Below are positions 1 to 8,673 of a DNA stretch of 44,884 nt, piece after piece; position 1 is the stretch's first letter, and each line of letters begins with the position of its first letter. Under the pieces are notes generated by a model that saw nothing but the letters and a program-made list of their open reading frames with translations, was not told the DNA's origin and searched no databases. The stretch is from Nitrospira sp. bin75 (GTDB lineage Bacteria > Nitrospirota > Nitrospiria > Nitrospirales > UBA8639), in assembly GCA_002238765.1 (NCBI GenBank), contig MPMZ01000022.1, positions 1 through 44,884 of the forward strand, written 5' to 3'. The position numbers and the translations under genes are program-made.

Positions 1-1329
1 CAATTCAGGGGCAAGGTTATCCGCCGGTCTGTTTGAAATAGGCGCGTCGTCGGCAATGGCTTTTTGTTGTGTGGTTGAATCCAAAGAGCCGGGCGGTTCC
101 CCGTACAGGCCCAAAAAGTAATTCTTGGCTTCATTTGTGATGACTTTGTACCGTTCGCCGGTCATCACGTTCAGCGTGGCTTGGGTGCCGACGATTTGAC
201 TGGTGGGGGTCACCAACGGCGGGTACCCCATATCTTTGCGAACCCGTGGGATCTCCTCCAGCACTTCTTTCATTTTCTCTATGGCGTTTTGCTCCGCCAG
301 TTGGGAGGCGAGGTTCGAAATCATGCCGCCCGGGACCTGTGACAGCAGGACATCCGTATCGACGCCCGTGAAATCACTCTCGAATTGGTGATATTTCTTT
401 CTGGCCGCCCGCAGCTGTTCCGTAATGGGGGCGAACCGGGACAAATCCAATCCGGTGTCATAGGGAGTTTTTCTCAGGGCCGCAATAAAGGTTTCCGTGG
501 GGGGGTGGGACGTGCCCCCCGCGAGCGGGGACAGGGCCGTATCCAAAACGTCGAGACCGCCGAGGACCGCCATGAGTGACGACATCGAGGCCATGCCCGA
601 CGTATAGTGCGTATGAAGATGGATGGGAACCCGAACCGCTTCCTTCAACCGCTTGATGAGCGCATAGGCTTCGAAGGGCGGCAAGAGCCCGGCCATATCC
701 TTGATGCAGATACTATCGGTGCCGAGATCTTCCAATCGTTTGGCTTGTTCCACGAAGTGATGCAGGCTGTGCACCGGGCTGACCGTATAGCAAATCGTGG
801 CTTCCACGTGTTTGTTGCATTGCCGGACCACTCTGATGGCGGATTGGAGGTTTCGAATGTCATTGAGGGCGTCGAAAATGCGAAAGACGTCGATGCCGTG
901 TTCCGCGGATTTGACGATGAATTGCTCCAGGACGTCGTCCGCGTAATGCCGGTACCCGACGAGATTTTGCCCCCGAAGCAGCATTTGCAGCCTGGTGTTG
1001 GGGGCGGCCTGGCGAAAAGCCTTTAACCGTTCCCACGGATCTTCTTTCAGAAATCGCAAGCAGGCGTCGAACGTGGCTCCTCCCCAGACTTCCATGGACC
1101 ACAATCCGACTGCGTCCAGTTGTTCCGCCGTGGGGATCAGGTCTTCCGTGCGCATCCGCGTCGCCAGCAAGGACTGATGCCCGTCTCGCAAGGATACGTC
1201 CGTGAGGTGGATTTTTCGTCCCGGCGAGGCCTCCAGTTCGAACGTGTCCGAACGCTTGCCTTTCCGTCGCTTTTTTGATGCTCCGGTGCGTCTTTTGAAC
1301 TTGTCCCAGAGTGTCGGTTTCTTTGCCAT
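1..1329 (-). CDS. pycB: Pyruvate carboxylase subunit B / oxaloacetate decarboxylase alpha-type carboxyltransferase (3' end beyond window)
   Basis: The frame is open from the ATG at 1329 to the left edge, giving 443 codons; the C-terminus, which would carry the biotinyl domain in this family, is outside. It is a DRE-TIM-type carboxyltransferase: the start of the barrel reads LTDVSLRDGHQS near residues 42-53, followed by MEVWGGATFD, the lysine-bearing strand SICIKDMAG (the lysine that is carbamylated in this family) and the metal-binding HLHTHYTSG. The reaction is carboxyl transfer between biotin and pyruvate to give oxaloacetate. The first ~30 residues are very basic (KKRRKGKR) and precede the usual start of the domain. 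It lies 41 bp downstream of the biotin carboxylase gene on the same strand, so the two probably form a two-subunit pyruvate carboxylase for anaplerosis or the reductive TCA cycle. A 2-oxoglutarate carboxylase or an oxaloacetate decarboxylase subunit cannot be excluded by eye. Confidence 0.9.
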   Translation of the reverse strand, partial: MAKKPTLWDKFKRRTGASKKRRKGKRSDTFELEASPGRKIHLTDVSLRDGHQSLLATRMRTEDLIPTAEQLDAVGLWSMEVWGGATFDACLRFLKEDPWERLKAFRQAAPNTRLQMLLRGQNLVGYRHYADDVLEQFIVKSAEHGIDVFRIFDALNDIRNLQSAIRVVRQCNKHVEATICYTVSPVHSLHHFVEQAKRLEDLGTDSICIKDMAGLLPPFEAYALIKRLKEAVRVPIHLHTHYTSGMASMSSLMAVLGGLDVLDTALSPLAGGTSHPPTETFIAALRKTPYDTGLDLSRFAPITEQLRAARKKYHQFESDFTGVDTDVLLSQVPGGMISNLASQLAEQNAIEKMKEVLEEIPRVRKDMGYPPLVTPTSQIVGTQATLNVMTGERYKVITNEAKNYFLGLYGEPPGSLDSTTQQKAIADDAPISNRPADNLAPEL

Positions 1330-1370
1330 AAGGTGCCTTTGCGTTAAAGCGACTCGTTGCCGACGAGACG

Positions 1371-2789
1371 TTACAGCCCTTCATATGCCGCAATGGCAGC
1401 AGAGAGCGTCACCACAAGATCTTCCGATACCAAGGCATGGTCGTAGTTGTACAAGTCCGGGTGAGAGTCAAGATAAGACGTATCGAATTTTCCCGACCGG
1501 AAATCGGATTCTTCCATAATGTTCTTCAAAAAGGGAATAGTCGTTTTCACTCCTCGCAACAAAAATTCCTCCAGTGAGCGGTGCGTTCGCCGAACGGCTT
1601 CGTCCCAAGTCCGGCCTTGGACCGTCATTTTGGCCAACAACGCATCGTAGAAAGGGGGAACGGTATAGTCCTTGTAGACGACGCCGTCGATCCGTACCCC
1701 AATTCCGCCGGGAGACAGGTAGGCCGTGATTTTACCCGAAGAAGGACGGAAGCCGTTTTGAGGGTCTTCGGCGTTAATCCGACATTGAATGGCATAGCCT
1801 TGCAAATTCACTTCATGCTGCCCGAATACGAGCGGTCGTCCTGCGGCAATCCAGATTTGGGCCTGCACGATATCGATGGTGGTGATCTGTTCCGTGACCG
1901 TATGTTCCACCTGAATTCTTGGATTCATTTCCATGAAATAGTGTTGACCATCCTGATCCAACAGGAATTCGACGGTACCGGCGTTTTCGAACTCGGCGGC
2001 ACGGGCCAGCGCAACTGCGGCATCGCCCATTTGCCCCCTGAGTGGCGGCGTCAGGATCAGGGACGGGGCAATTTCGATCACTTTTTGATGGCGGCGTTGG
2101 ATTGAACAATCGCGTTCACCCAGATGCAGGACTTGTCCGTCTTTGTCTGCGAGGAGCTGGAACTCGATATGATGCGGTCGCTCGATGTATTTTTCAAGAA
2201 AAAGATCGGCATTTCCGAAAGCCGCCAATGCTTCCCGGGCCCCGGACTCCATGGCCTCTTTCAGTTCTTCATCGGAGCGGACCACGCGAAGCCCCCGCCC
2301 TCCTCCACCGGCACTGGCCTTGACCATCACCGGATAGCCGATGGATCGGGCAAAGTTCAGGCCTTCTTCTACGCTTTCGACTCGGCCTTCCGTCCCCGGA
2401 ACCACGGGAATTCCGATTTGTTTGGCGAGTTCTCTGGCCCGCACTTTGTCTCCCAGCAGTTCCAAGGCTTCGGGAGTCGGGCCGATAAACGTGATGCCTG
2501 CCTCTCGGCAGAAATGGGCAAACTGGGCATTTTCCGCCAAAAACCCGTAGCCGGGATGAATGGCATCGGCTCCGATGCGTTTGGCTAAATTGACGATTTG
2601 CCGGGCATCCAGGAATCCCTGGACCGGACCGGGACCGACCAAATACGCTTCATGGGCCTTTTTGACATAAATCGCCGTGGCTTCGCATTCAGCATAAATT
2701 GCAGCCGTGGCAATGTTGAGTTCCCGACAGGCCCGGATGACCCGCATTGCGATTTCACCACGATTTGCGACAAGGATTTTCTTAAACAT
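1371..2789 (-). CDS. pycA: Biotin carboxylase subunit (pyruvate carboxylase subunit A / AccC-like)
   Basis: A 472-residue protein of full length for a stand-alone biotin carboxylase. Residues 6-17 carry the N-terminal VANRGEIAMRVI signature; then come HPGYGFLAEN, the ATP-grasp glycine-rich loop SAGGGGRGLRVV (about residues 159-170), the catalytic stretch HLGERDCSIQRRHQK and the metal-binding FMEMNPRIQVEH. It carboxylates biotin with ATP and bicarbonate. In sequence alone it cannot be told from AccC of acetyl-CoA carboxylase, but the next gene downstream encodes a pyruvate-type carboxyltransferase, which argues for pyruvate carboxylase. The ATG at 2789 gives the usual MFKKILVANRGE start. No obvious promoter is visible in the 167 bp upstream. 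Confidence 0.93.
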   Translation of the reverse strand: MFKKILVANRGEIAMRVIRACRELNIATAAIYAECEATAIYVKKAHEAYLVGPGPVQGFLDARQIVNLAKRIGADAIHPGYGFLAENAQFAHFCREAGITFIGPTPEALELLGDKVRARELAKQIGIPVVPGTEGRVESVEEGLNFARSIGYPVMVKASAGGGGRGLRVVRSDEELKEAMESGAREALAAFGNADLFLEKYIERPHHIEFQLLADKDGQVLHLGERDCSIQRRHQKVIEIAPSLILTPPLRGQMGDAAVALARAAEFENAGTVEFLLDQDGQHYFMEMNPRIQVEHTVTEQITTIDIVQAQIWIAAGRPLVFGQHEVNLQGYAIQCRINAEDPQNGFRPSSGKITAYLSPGGIGVRIDGVVYKDYTVPPFYDALLAKMTVQGRTWDEAVRRTHRSLEEFLLRGVKTTIPFLKNIMEESDFRSGKFDTSYLDSHPDLYNYDHALVSEDLVVTLSAAIAAYEGL

Positions 2790-2956
2790 GGCCTGCTCTG
2801 AAGAAAAGACGTGTCTCCGGTTGACTTGAAGAGTCTTCAGCCACTGTTCCTGAGAGACGACGTCTCAGAGAGTCTATTGAGATTTGTGGGTGAGGGGCCT
2901 ATGTAGCACGGATAGCGAAGCTCCTGTCAATAGTGGGCCGTGACCGGGAACCGGGC

Positions 2957-3922
2957 TTACTCCCCGTTGAGGGGATAATATTTGATGACGGAACTGGTTT
3001 TGTCCTGGAAAAGACCGCTGGCGCCTATTTTTATGGCTCGCTGTTCCCCTGGCGATCGCCCCCATTTCCAAAAAGACCCGGCCCGACCGCTGGCCCCTAT
3101 TTTTATGGCTCGTTGTCCCTGAGGCGACAGCACGTATTCCAAAAAGGCCCGGGCCGCCGGAGAGGCATTGGGATTCATGACGAAGACCACCGGTCGACGA
3201 AGGGGATAGGTGCCGTCCAGGACTGTTTGGTATTCAGGTTCGATGTCATCGATAAACAGGAGGGTCACGCCATACCCGTCTTTACGCGCTTGCAAAGCGG
3301 GTCCCATCGAGACGTAGGAAATAGAGTAGATATCGCCGTTGATGGCCTTGAAGGTTTCATTCTCTTTTTCGACGACTCTTGCCCGGAGGCCCTTGTGGTT
3401 TTCAAGGCCGAGAAAGTTTTCAAATGGTTGGCGGATATTCTGATTCCAAGCCCGATGGATCAGCCGAATTCTGGTTTCCGGTCCCTCTTCGTACACTTGC
3501 GACCAGAATTTTATTTTGCCTGAGAAAATGTTTGCCAACTGTTCCCGGGTAATATCTTCAATGGCATTGGAAAAGTTTGTGACCACGGCGATGCCGTCCC
3601 AAGCCACGGTAGTCGACGGAAGATCCTGTTCCGCTTGACCCGCAATGGCGATATCGGCGCCATTTTCTCGAACTTCTTCAACGGGCCTCGCGTTTTGGTG
3701 CCAGAAAAAATCGATGGAGGTTTTGGGATGCAACGCTTCAAAGTTTTTTGCCAAGGCCTCAATGGCATACCGTTCGGGTCCATTGCCCACAATCAAGGCG
3801 GAGCCGGTTAATTCTTCGGTCGCACCCATCACCGGCGAAGAGAACGGCAGCAAGGCCATCAGCCAGAATGCCACCAGAGCGAGGCTTTTCGGCCGCTTGG
3901 CATGTTTCCGAACGTGTCGCAT
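2957..3922 (-). CDS. PstS-like periplasmic substrate-binding protein with an internal 24-residue duplication
   Basis: A 321-residue exported protein. Residues 1-33 are a basic start followed by a hydrophobic stretch ending at a likely signal peptidase site after PVMGA. The rest resembles the PBP domain of phosphate-binding proteins: ALIVGNGPERY early, a DIAIAG strand, DITREQLANIFSGKIKFW (the hallmark of this family) and a C-terminal SPQGQRAIKIG helix. That last segment occurs twice in tandem: residues 255-278 and 279-302 both end in QRAIKIGAS. No PstA, PstB or PstC gene is adjacent, so a role as a stand-alone anion sensor or binder is as likely as classical phosphate uptake. The ligand is not deducible by eye. 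Confidence 0.8.
   Translation of the reverse strand: MRHVRKHAKRPKSLALVAFWLMALLPFSSPVMGATEELTGSALIVGNGPERYAIEALAKNFEALHPKTSIDFFWHQNARPVEEVRENGADIAIAGQAEQDLPSTTVAWDGIAVVTNFSNAIEDITREQLANIFSGKIKFWSQVYEEGPETRIRLIHRAWNQNIRQPFENFLGLENHKGLRARVVEKENETFKAINGDIYSISYVSMGPALQARKDGYGVTLLFIDDIEPEYQTVLDGTYPLRRPVVFVMNPNASPAARAFLEYVLSPQGQRAIKIGASGRAGSFWKWGRSPGEQRAIKIGASGLFQDKTSSVIKYYPLNGE
3013..3156. repeat. Diverged 72-bp tandem duplication inside the PstS-like gene
   Basis: Two adjacent 72-bp units, 3013-3084 and 3085-3156, share long identical blocks, for example CCTATTTTTATGGCTCG in both. The period is 24 codons, so the reading frame is kept. Coding parts of the units diverge in the middle while the QRAIKIGAS-encoding part is nearly identical. 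Confidence 0.85.
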
Positions 3923-4053
3923 TGGGAGTTTCTTATTCAGTAGAATCAGTGTCTCCTGAACAATGAAGCCATCTCATGACAATGATGGGACGGGGTCGTT
4001 TTCCGATAGTTGTCGATCGTGCAGGGAATCACCGGCGACGGGAGTGGTGCGCG

Positions 4054-4371
4054 CTAATTTTCTCCTGAACTTGAGCCTGAATCCGTCGGCTGTGTCATTC
4101 TGGGAGCGCCGGGGGCCTCACGGGCTACACCCATAAGAGGTGGAAGTTTTTTGAATTTATCCATCCTCTCATTGTACATGTCGTAAGCCTTCATTTCACC
4201 GAATCCGGGCTTATGATCGCCTTTGATTTGGGAAGCGAAAGCGGACATGAGACGTTGCGCGTTGACTTCGTTGCATTGGGGACAGGACGTGTCTTCCGGC
4301 CTGGCGTTGACGGATTGGAGCAGTTCAAATTTATGGTCACAGGCATTGCATTGATATTCATAGACAGGCAT
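4054..4371 (-). CDS. FmdB-family zinc-ribbon protein
   Basis: The product starts MPVYEYQCNACDHKFE, typical of the FmdB family of small putative regulatory proteins, with two CxxC knuckles (CNAC and CPQC) spaced to bind one zinc. It is about 105 residues; the tail after residue 40 is polar and low-complexity (PTDSGSSSGEN). I chose the ATG at 4371, not the in-frame GTG at 4383, because AAGGGAG lies 11 nt before the ATG while it would touch the GTG. FmdB was named from a formamidase gene cluster, but its biochemical role is not established. It stands alone here. Confidence 0.85.
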   Translation of the reverse strand: MPVYEYQCNACDHKFELLQSVNARPEDTSCPQCNEVNAQRLMSAFASQIKGDHKPGFGEMKAYDMYNERMDKFKKLPPLMGVAREAPGAPRMTQPTDSGSSSGEN

Positions 4372-4533
4372 GGATCGGATCACTCCCTTCTTGCGGATTC
4401 ACAGCTATGTTGTGACGTCCGGCCTATTATACAGGATTGAAAATGCTCTTGACCATGACCCCGTGAAATTATTCTGAGGTTCGGGGAAGGGCCGGCTTCG
4501 GATTCGATCCGAGGGCGGAGGGGGGAGCCGCTC

Positions 4534-4563
4534 TTGACGACTCGTGGTTTTCTTCTTTAGATT
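4534..4563 (+). promoter_or_regulatory. Possible sigma-70 promoter for the small gene pair
   Basis: TTGACG at 4534-4539 and TAGATT at 4558-4563 are separated by 18 bp, about 50 bp upstream of the first small gene. The match is by eye; the -35 box is one base off consensus and the -10 box is weak. Confidence 0.35.
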
Positions 4564-4613
4564 CTTACAGTTCTGCTAGTGTGTGTTCATTCTAACGGGT
4601 TGGAGGATTGCAG

Positions 4614-4793
4614 ATGTCTGTCTTGGTGAGAACGTATCGCTTGGCGAGTGGGTTGCAGCAGGTGGAACGGATTGACGATCCGGACCGCATTGAACGGTAT
4701 ATGAAACTGTTTGATCGTGAAGATGTGAAAAAAATCCAGACCGGGGCAAAAGTCAAGATTGAAAAAGATGAATGGCAACTTCTTGAAGATTAA
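4614..4793 (+). CDS. Small protein of unknown function (59 aa)
   Basis: I do not recognise this protein. The ATG at 4614 follows a clear ribosome-binding site (GGAGG at 4602-4606). The product is charged and soluble, begins MSVLVRTYRLASGLQQ and contains the acidic-basic stretch FDREDVKKIQTGAKVKIEKDE, with no membrane segment and no cysteines. Its stop codon overlaps the ATG of the next small gene by one base (TAATG), so the two are probably co-translated. The good Shine-Dalgarno and the coupled downstream gene are the reasons to believe it is real. Confidence 0.6.
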   Translation: MSVLVRTYRLASGLQQVERIDDPDRIERYMKLFDREDVKKIQTGAKVKIEKDEWQLLED

Positions 4794-5029
4794 TGGCGCA
4801 GGTTGTTATTGCTGAGAGGTACCATATGGCTCTTTGGGTCAATATTCGAAGATCTGTAGATGAGGCCGTTTTGCACAAGGAACGGTGCATCGAAGTCCCT
4901 TCGATTCCTACACGGTCTGATTTTTGGGAAGGTGGATGGTTTGAATATCCCGATAAAGATACGGCCTTGGACGCGCTGGAACAGTCCGGAGTTGTGCGTC
5001 AAGTGAAATGTCGTCTGTGTAAACCGTAG
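4793..5029 (+). CDS. Small protein of unknown function (67-78 aa)
   Basis: Unrecognised small protein. Two starts are possible: the ATG at 4793, which overlaps the previous stop, gives 78 residues; the ATG at 4826, preceded by GAGAGG at a good distance, gives 67 residues starting MALWVNIRRS. I favour the second on ribosome-binding grounds but give the longer span. The product has an aromatic middle (FWEGGWFEYPDKDTA) and ends in CRLCKP, a CxxC near the C-terminus that could bind metal with the earlier cysteine in ERCIEV. Co-transcription with the upstream small gene is likely. Confidence 0.55.
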   Translation: MAQVVIAERYHMALWVNIRRSVDEAVLHKERCIEVPSIPTRSDFWEGGWFEYPDKDTALDALEQSGVVRQVKCRLCKP

Positions 5030-5203
5030 ATGTCTTGCACTTGCGGGCGCAGGGCGATGTGGTGTCCTCGCTCAACCCTCTCCTATCGAGTTTGATGTGC
5101 TCGGGTTTCGCCGCGGGACGCCTTGACCTGCATCCCGCTATCACAATCAATGAGAGGTGTGTAGAGGCGTTGCGGCGAACCTTCAGGGAAGCAGCAAAAG
5201 CAG

Positions 5204-5683
5204 ATGGCGGAGAAATTCGGCGGATATCGATGGGTCAAAGAAGGATATCTCGACAATCGCACACGGGGAGTCGTGGTCGGGGAGATGACTTTTGCTTCCC
5301 TGGGTCCGATCGAATTTTATTTGAACGGGGATTTCAAACCCGACATTGCCGGCCTGATTTTTTCTTTTAAGAACCCTCAATTCGCTGATGATCCCAACGC
5401 GGGGTCGCGTCTGCTTGATTTCGCCAATCCCCAGATCGGCACTGTAAGCTCGATTTCCTTTGACCCGCATCCTCTTCTGGCGCCGCATCCCTATATTGAG
5501 TGGTTTTCTCTCGGCGGCGATCATTATCGGATTGAATTGCAGGAAGGCGATGCCTGGCTCCTCAATTCTGCCGAAGCTTCATCCTATGAAGAGCAAAGCC
5601 AAAAGATCAGGGACGCCTATGCCGGGCGGTCCGTTGAGAAGCCTTCTGCGGAAACGCAGTCTGCCGATCAGGAGTGGTTCTAG
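5204..5683 (+). CDS. Conserved-looking protein of unknown function (159 aa)
   Basis: Not recognised. The ATG at 5204 follows AGGGAAG at about 13 nt. The protein is soluble and beta-rich in appearance: MAEKFGGYRWVKEGYLDNRT, then GVVVGEMTFASLGPIEFYLNGDF, a proline- and phenylalanine-rich centre and a charged C-terminal tail (YEEQSQKIRDAYAGR) with no hydrophobic segment or signal peptide. Codon use matches the surrounding core genes. It sits 86 bp upstream of hemE on the same strand and could share a transcript, but nothing in the sequence links it to haem synthesis. Confidence 0.6.
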   Translation: MAEKFGGYRWVKEGYLDNRTRGVVVGEMTFASLGPIEFYLNGDFKPDIAGLIFSFKNPQFADDPNAGSRLLDFANPQIGTVSSISFDPHPLLAPHPYIEWFSLGGDHYRIELQEGDAWLLNSAEASSYEEQSQKIRDAYAGRSVEKPSAETQSADQEWF

Positions 5684-5769
5684 CGTCGCGTAGCCGGCAA
5701 CCCGGCCCCAGGCAGGCGTGGCTTCTTCATTGACAGTCTTTTCCTCCCATCCGTACAATTCCACCCCTT

Positions 5770-6798
5770 ATGATCAATGATCGTTTTTTGAAAGCCTGCC
5801 GTCGGGAACCCGTTGATCGAACGCCGGTCTGGTTTATGCGACAAGCCGGTCGCTACATGGCGGAATATCAGCGAATGCGGGCAAAACACGGTATTCTCGA
5901 CGTCTGTAAGACCCCGGATCTGGCCGCGGAGGTGACGCTCCAACCCATCGAACGCTTTGACTTGGATGCGGCCATCATTTTTGCGGATATCCTGTTGCCC
6001 CTGGAACCGATGGGGTTGCAGTTGACGTTCCGTGAAGAGGAAGGCCCGGTCATTCTCAATCCGGTCAGACATCAGGATGACGTGACGCGGTTGCGCCCGG
6101 TCGAGCGTGACGCCTTCCGGTTTTCTTCCGATGCCGTCAGTTTGACGAAAAAAGCATTGGACGGACGGGTGCCCCTCATTGGTTTTGCCGGAGCCCCGTT
6201 CACCCTGGCCAGCTATGCGATCGAGGGAGGGAGTTCTCGGAATTATCTCAATACCAAACAGATGATGTTCGGCCGGCCGGATCAATGGCATGCGTTACTT
6301 CGCAAATTTTCGGACGTGGTCGTCACGTATTTGGAAAACCAGATCCGCGCGGGCGTGGACGCCGTTCAGATTTTCGACAGCTGGGTGGGGTGCCTGACTC
6401 CGGCTGACTACGGCGAGTACGTCTTGCCGCACGTACAAACGATCATCGACCGCCTGAAACCTGAAGGAATTCCGATCATCTATTTTGGCACGGGAACGTC
6501 GACGCTCCTGCCTCTCATGCGCAGTGCCGGCAGCGACGTGCTGGGGTTGGATTGGCACGTTGAACTCGATGAAGCGTGGGCGCGGGTCGGGTTCGACGTC
6601 GCCGTGCAGGGCAACCTCGATCCCGTGGTCTTGTTTGCGCCTTTGCCGGAGATCGAACGCCGTATCAAGGATATTCTGGACCGGGCCGGGAACCGGGCCG
6701 GTCACATTTTCAATCTCGGTCATGGGATTCTCCCCAAAACCCCCGTCGATCACGTTGAGTCCGCCATTGGGTTTGTTCACCAATACAGCACCCGGTGA
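5770..6798 (+). CDS. hemE: Uroporphyrinogen decarboxylase
   Basis: A 342-residue protein, normal length for HemE, which decarboxylates the four acetate chains of uroporphyrinogen III to give coproporphyrinogen III in the cytoplasm. Residues 20-31 are the family signature WFMRQAGRYMAE. The catalytic aspartate region is FADILLPLEPMG (Asp73), followed by GFAGAPFTLASYAIEGG, FDSWVGCL and the C-terminal NLGHGILP with the conserved histidine. Protoporphyrinogen oxidase follows 49 bp downstream on the same strand, so two steps of haem synthesis are grouped; the intervening coproporphyrinogen oxidase is not in this window. Confidence 0.97.
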   Translation: MINDRFLKACRREPVDRTPVWFMRQAGRYMAEYQRMRAKHGILDVCKTPDLAAEVTLQPIERFDLDAAIIFADILLPLEPMGLQLTFREEEGPVILNPVRHQDDVTRLRPVERDAFRFSSDAVSLTKKALDGRVPLIGFAGAPFTLASYAIEGGSSRNYLNTKQMMFGRPDQWHALLRKFSDVVVTYLENQIRAGVDAVQIFDSWVGCLTPADYGEYVLPHVQTIIDRLKPEGIPIIYFGTGTSTLLPLMRSAGSDVLGLDWHVELDEAWARVGFDVAVQGNLDPVVLFAPLPEIERRIKDILDRAGNRAGHIFNLGHGILPKTPVDHVESAIGFVHQYSTR

Positions 6799-6847
6799 GC
6801 CGGCCACGGCCTGTTCGATGTTCTTTCCCTCTAGCGTGTGATTCAGC

Positions 6848-8296
6848 ATGGCGGTTCCCAAACGAGTCGTAATTGTCGGAGGAGGGATTGCCGGGCTTTC
6901 CGCCGCCTTCGCTTTACGGGAGCAGGCAGGAAGCAGGGATGAGCCTTGTCAATGCACGGTGGTGGAAGGAGAGGATTATTTCGGCGGAAAAATCGTCACG
7001 AATCGCCGTGATGGTTTGGTCACGGAGGGAGGGCCCGACTCATTCCTCACGACGAAACCGTCCGCTCTTGCACTCTGTGACAAATTAGGCCTGACGTCGC
7101 AATTGATCAATACGAATCAGGAACACGCGAAAACGTTTACCTATTCGAAAGGACGATTGCGTGAATTTCCGCAAGGTCTGATTTCAATGGTCCCCACGAG
7201 GTTGGGTCCCTTGTTTCTCAGCGGGGTGATCTCCTGGCCCGGCATCATGCGCATGGGGGCCGATTGGATCATCCCTGCACGGGCGCAAACGAGAGATGAA
7301 GAAACGTTGGCGGAGTTTTTCCGCCGGCGTCTGGGTTCCGAGGCGTTTGATCACCTGATTGAACCGTTAGTCTCGGGGATTTACGCCGGTGACGCGAATG
7401 AGTTAAGCGTGGATGCGACCTTTCCTCATCTCGTGGAATTGGAGCGCAAACACGGCAGTCTGATCAAAGGGGCGTTGGCCATGCAGCGGGCGCGGTCTTC
7501 GCACAAGCCGGATGCGACTGCCCGCACGCTGTTCACGACCTTGCAGGGAGGGTTGGGTGATTTGATTACGAGTCTGGCGGACAGCCTGTCACGTGCCGGA
7601 GTGTCCCTTCGGCGAGGCGCCAACGTGAGGGCGATTCAGTCAATCGGTTCCCATGCGGAACCATCGTTTCGGGTTGAGTTGGAAGGAGAAGAACGATTGG
7701 ATGCGGAGGCCGTGGTGCTTGCGACTCCCGCGTACGTGTCCGCGGGGTTTCTTCGCTCGTTCGACCATGAAGCCGCGGCGGCCTTGGATGACATCCCGTA
7801 TGCCTCGACGATGACCATTTCGATGGTCTTTTCCGAGTCGGAGGTCAAGTCCCGGTTGCGCGGCTACGGGTTTGTGGTTCCACGTATTGAAAATCGTCCA
7901 TTGATCGCAGCGACGTGGTCATCGATGAAGTGGGCGGGTCGCGCGCCGGCGGGGCAATGTCTGGTCCGGTGTTATCTGGGCGGGCGTGGACGAGAGGATC
8001 TGCTGGATTTGGATGATGCGGAACTGACGGGACAAGCCTGTCGTGAGTTGGAATCGATGGTCGGCATTCAAAGTCCGCCTCTCCACGTGGAAGTGTATCG
8101 ATGGCCTCGAGCCATGCCCCAGTACACCCGCGGGCATCGGGAGCGCGTGCAACGCATTCGTGAACGTGTCGCCCTGCACCCCGGGTTGTACGTGACGGGG
8201 GCGGCTTATGACGGAATAGGTATCCCCGATTGCATCCGCGACGCGGAAAACACGTCCGCGAAGTTGAGTGCGTATCTATGGGAGCGGCCGTCGTAA
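6848..8296 (+). CDS. hemG: Protoporphyrinogen oxidase (FAD-dependent, HemY/HemG type)
   Basis: A 482-residue flavoprotein that oxidises protoporphyrinogen IX to protoporphyrin IX. The N-terminal dinucleotide-binding motif is VVIVGGGIAGLSAAFAL (residues 7-23), followed by GGKIVTNRRDGLVTEGGPDSF, typical of PPOX, then LIEPLVSGIYAGDANELS, and the C-terminal FAD contact LYVTGAAYDGIGIPDCI. Length and motifs match the oxygen-dependent family, not the short HemG of E. coli. It follows hemE closely. Use of this enzyme suggests an aerobic or microaerobic organism. Confidence 0.93.
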   Translation: MAVPKRVVIVGGGIAGLSAAFALREQAGSRDEPCQCTVVEGEDYFGGKIVTNRRDGLVTEGGPDSFLTTKPSALALCDKLGLTSQLINTNQEHAKTFTYSKGRLREFPQGLISMVPTRLGPLFLSGVISWPGIMRMGADWIIPARAQTRDEETLAEFFRRRLGSEAFDHLIEPLVSGIYAGDANELSVDATFPHLVELERKHGSLIKGALAMQRARSSHKPDATARTLFTTLQGGLGDLITSLADSLSRAGVSLRRGANVRAIQSIGSHAEPSFRVELEGEERLDAEAVVLATPAYVSAGFLRSFDHEAAAALDDIPYASTMTISMVFSESEVKSRLRGYGFVVPRIENRPLIAATWSSMKWAGRAPAGQCLVRCYLGGRGREDLLDLDDAELTGQACRELESMVGIQSPPLHVEVYRWPRAMPQYTRGHRERVQRIRERVALHPGLYVTGAAYDGIGIPDCIRDAENTSAKLSAYLWERPS

Positions 8297-8324
8297 CGCG
8301 TCATGGATAGGTTGTGGTAGGATA

Positions 8325-8633
8325 ATGGACCGGGAAGCCGGAGAACATCCCGTTCGGGCTCACGCCGTGGCCCAAGGCCGCGTGCAGGGCGTTGGGTTTC
8401 GGGCGTTTCTACAATCTCAGGCGACCAGGCGTGGGTTGAGCGGATGGGTCAGGAACTTGCCTGATGGTCGAATAGAAACGGAAGTTGAAGGGTCTCAGGT
8501 GCTCGTCGATGCATTCATCCAGGCCCTCAACCGCGGGCCATCCTTGGCTCAGGTTCAAGATGTTCAAGTGGAATGGATCAACCCGAATGCCGGGAATTCA
8601 TCCGATTTTATCATCATCCCCGGCAGTGCGTAG
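8325..8633 (+). CDS. acyP: Acylphosphatase
   Basis: A 102-residue acylphosphatase, which hydrolyses the carboxyl-phosphate bond of acyl phosphates. The two catalytic positions are visible: Arg26 in GRVQGVGFRAF and Asn44 in GWVRNLPDG. I chose the ATG at 8325 since a longer in-frame opening at 8268 would overlap protoporphyrinogen oxidase and add unrelated sequence. It sits between the haem genes and apt in the same direction; its physiological substrate here is unknown. Confidence 0.92.
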   Translation: MDREAGEHPVRAHAVAQGRVQGVGFRAFLQSQATRRGLSGWVRNLPDGRIETEVEGSQVLVDAFIQALNRGPSLAQVQDVQVEWINPNAGNSSDFIIIPGSA

Positions 8634-8673
8634 CGGGGTTCTTTGCGGAAACCCGGCCGGAAAGGATTGACCT

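Noticed and set aside
2850-2868. Hairpin CTGAGA...TCTCAG between the PstS-like gene and the biotin carboxylase gene, considered as a terminator
   Set aside because: No T-run follows on either strand and the stem is short; it could be chance.
4498-4512. Perfect short inverted repeat TCGGAT-TCG-ATCCGA
   Set aside because: A six-bp stem with no T-run and no clear link to a gene end; too weak to annotate.
5680-6291. Minus-strand open frame opposite hemE
   Set aside because: Antisense shadow of hemE with no ribosome-binding site.
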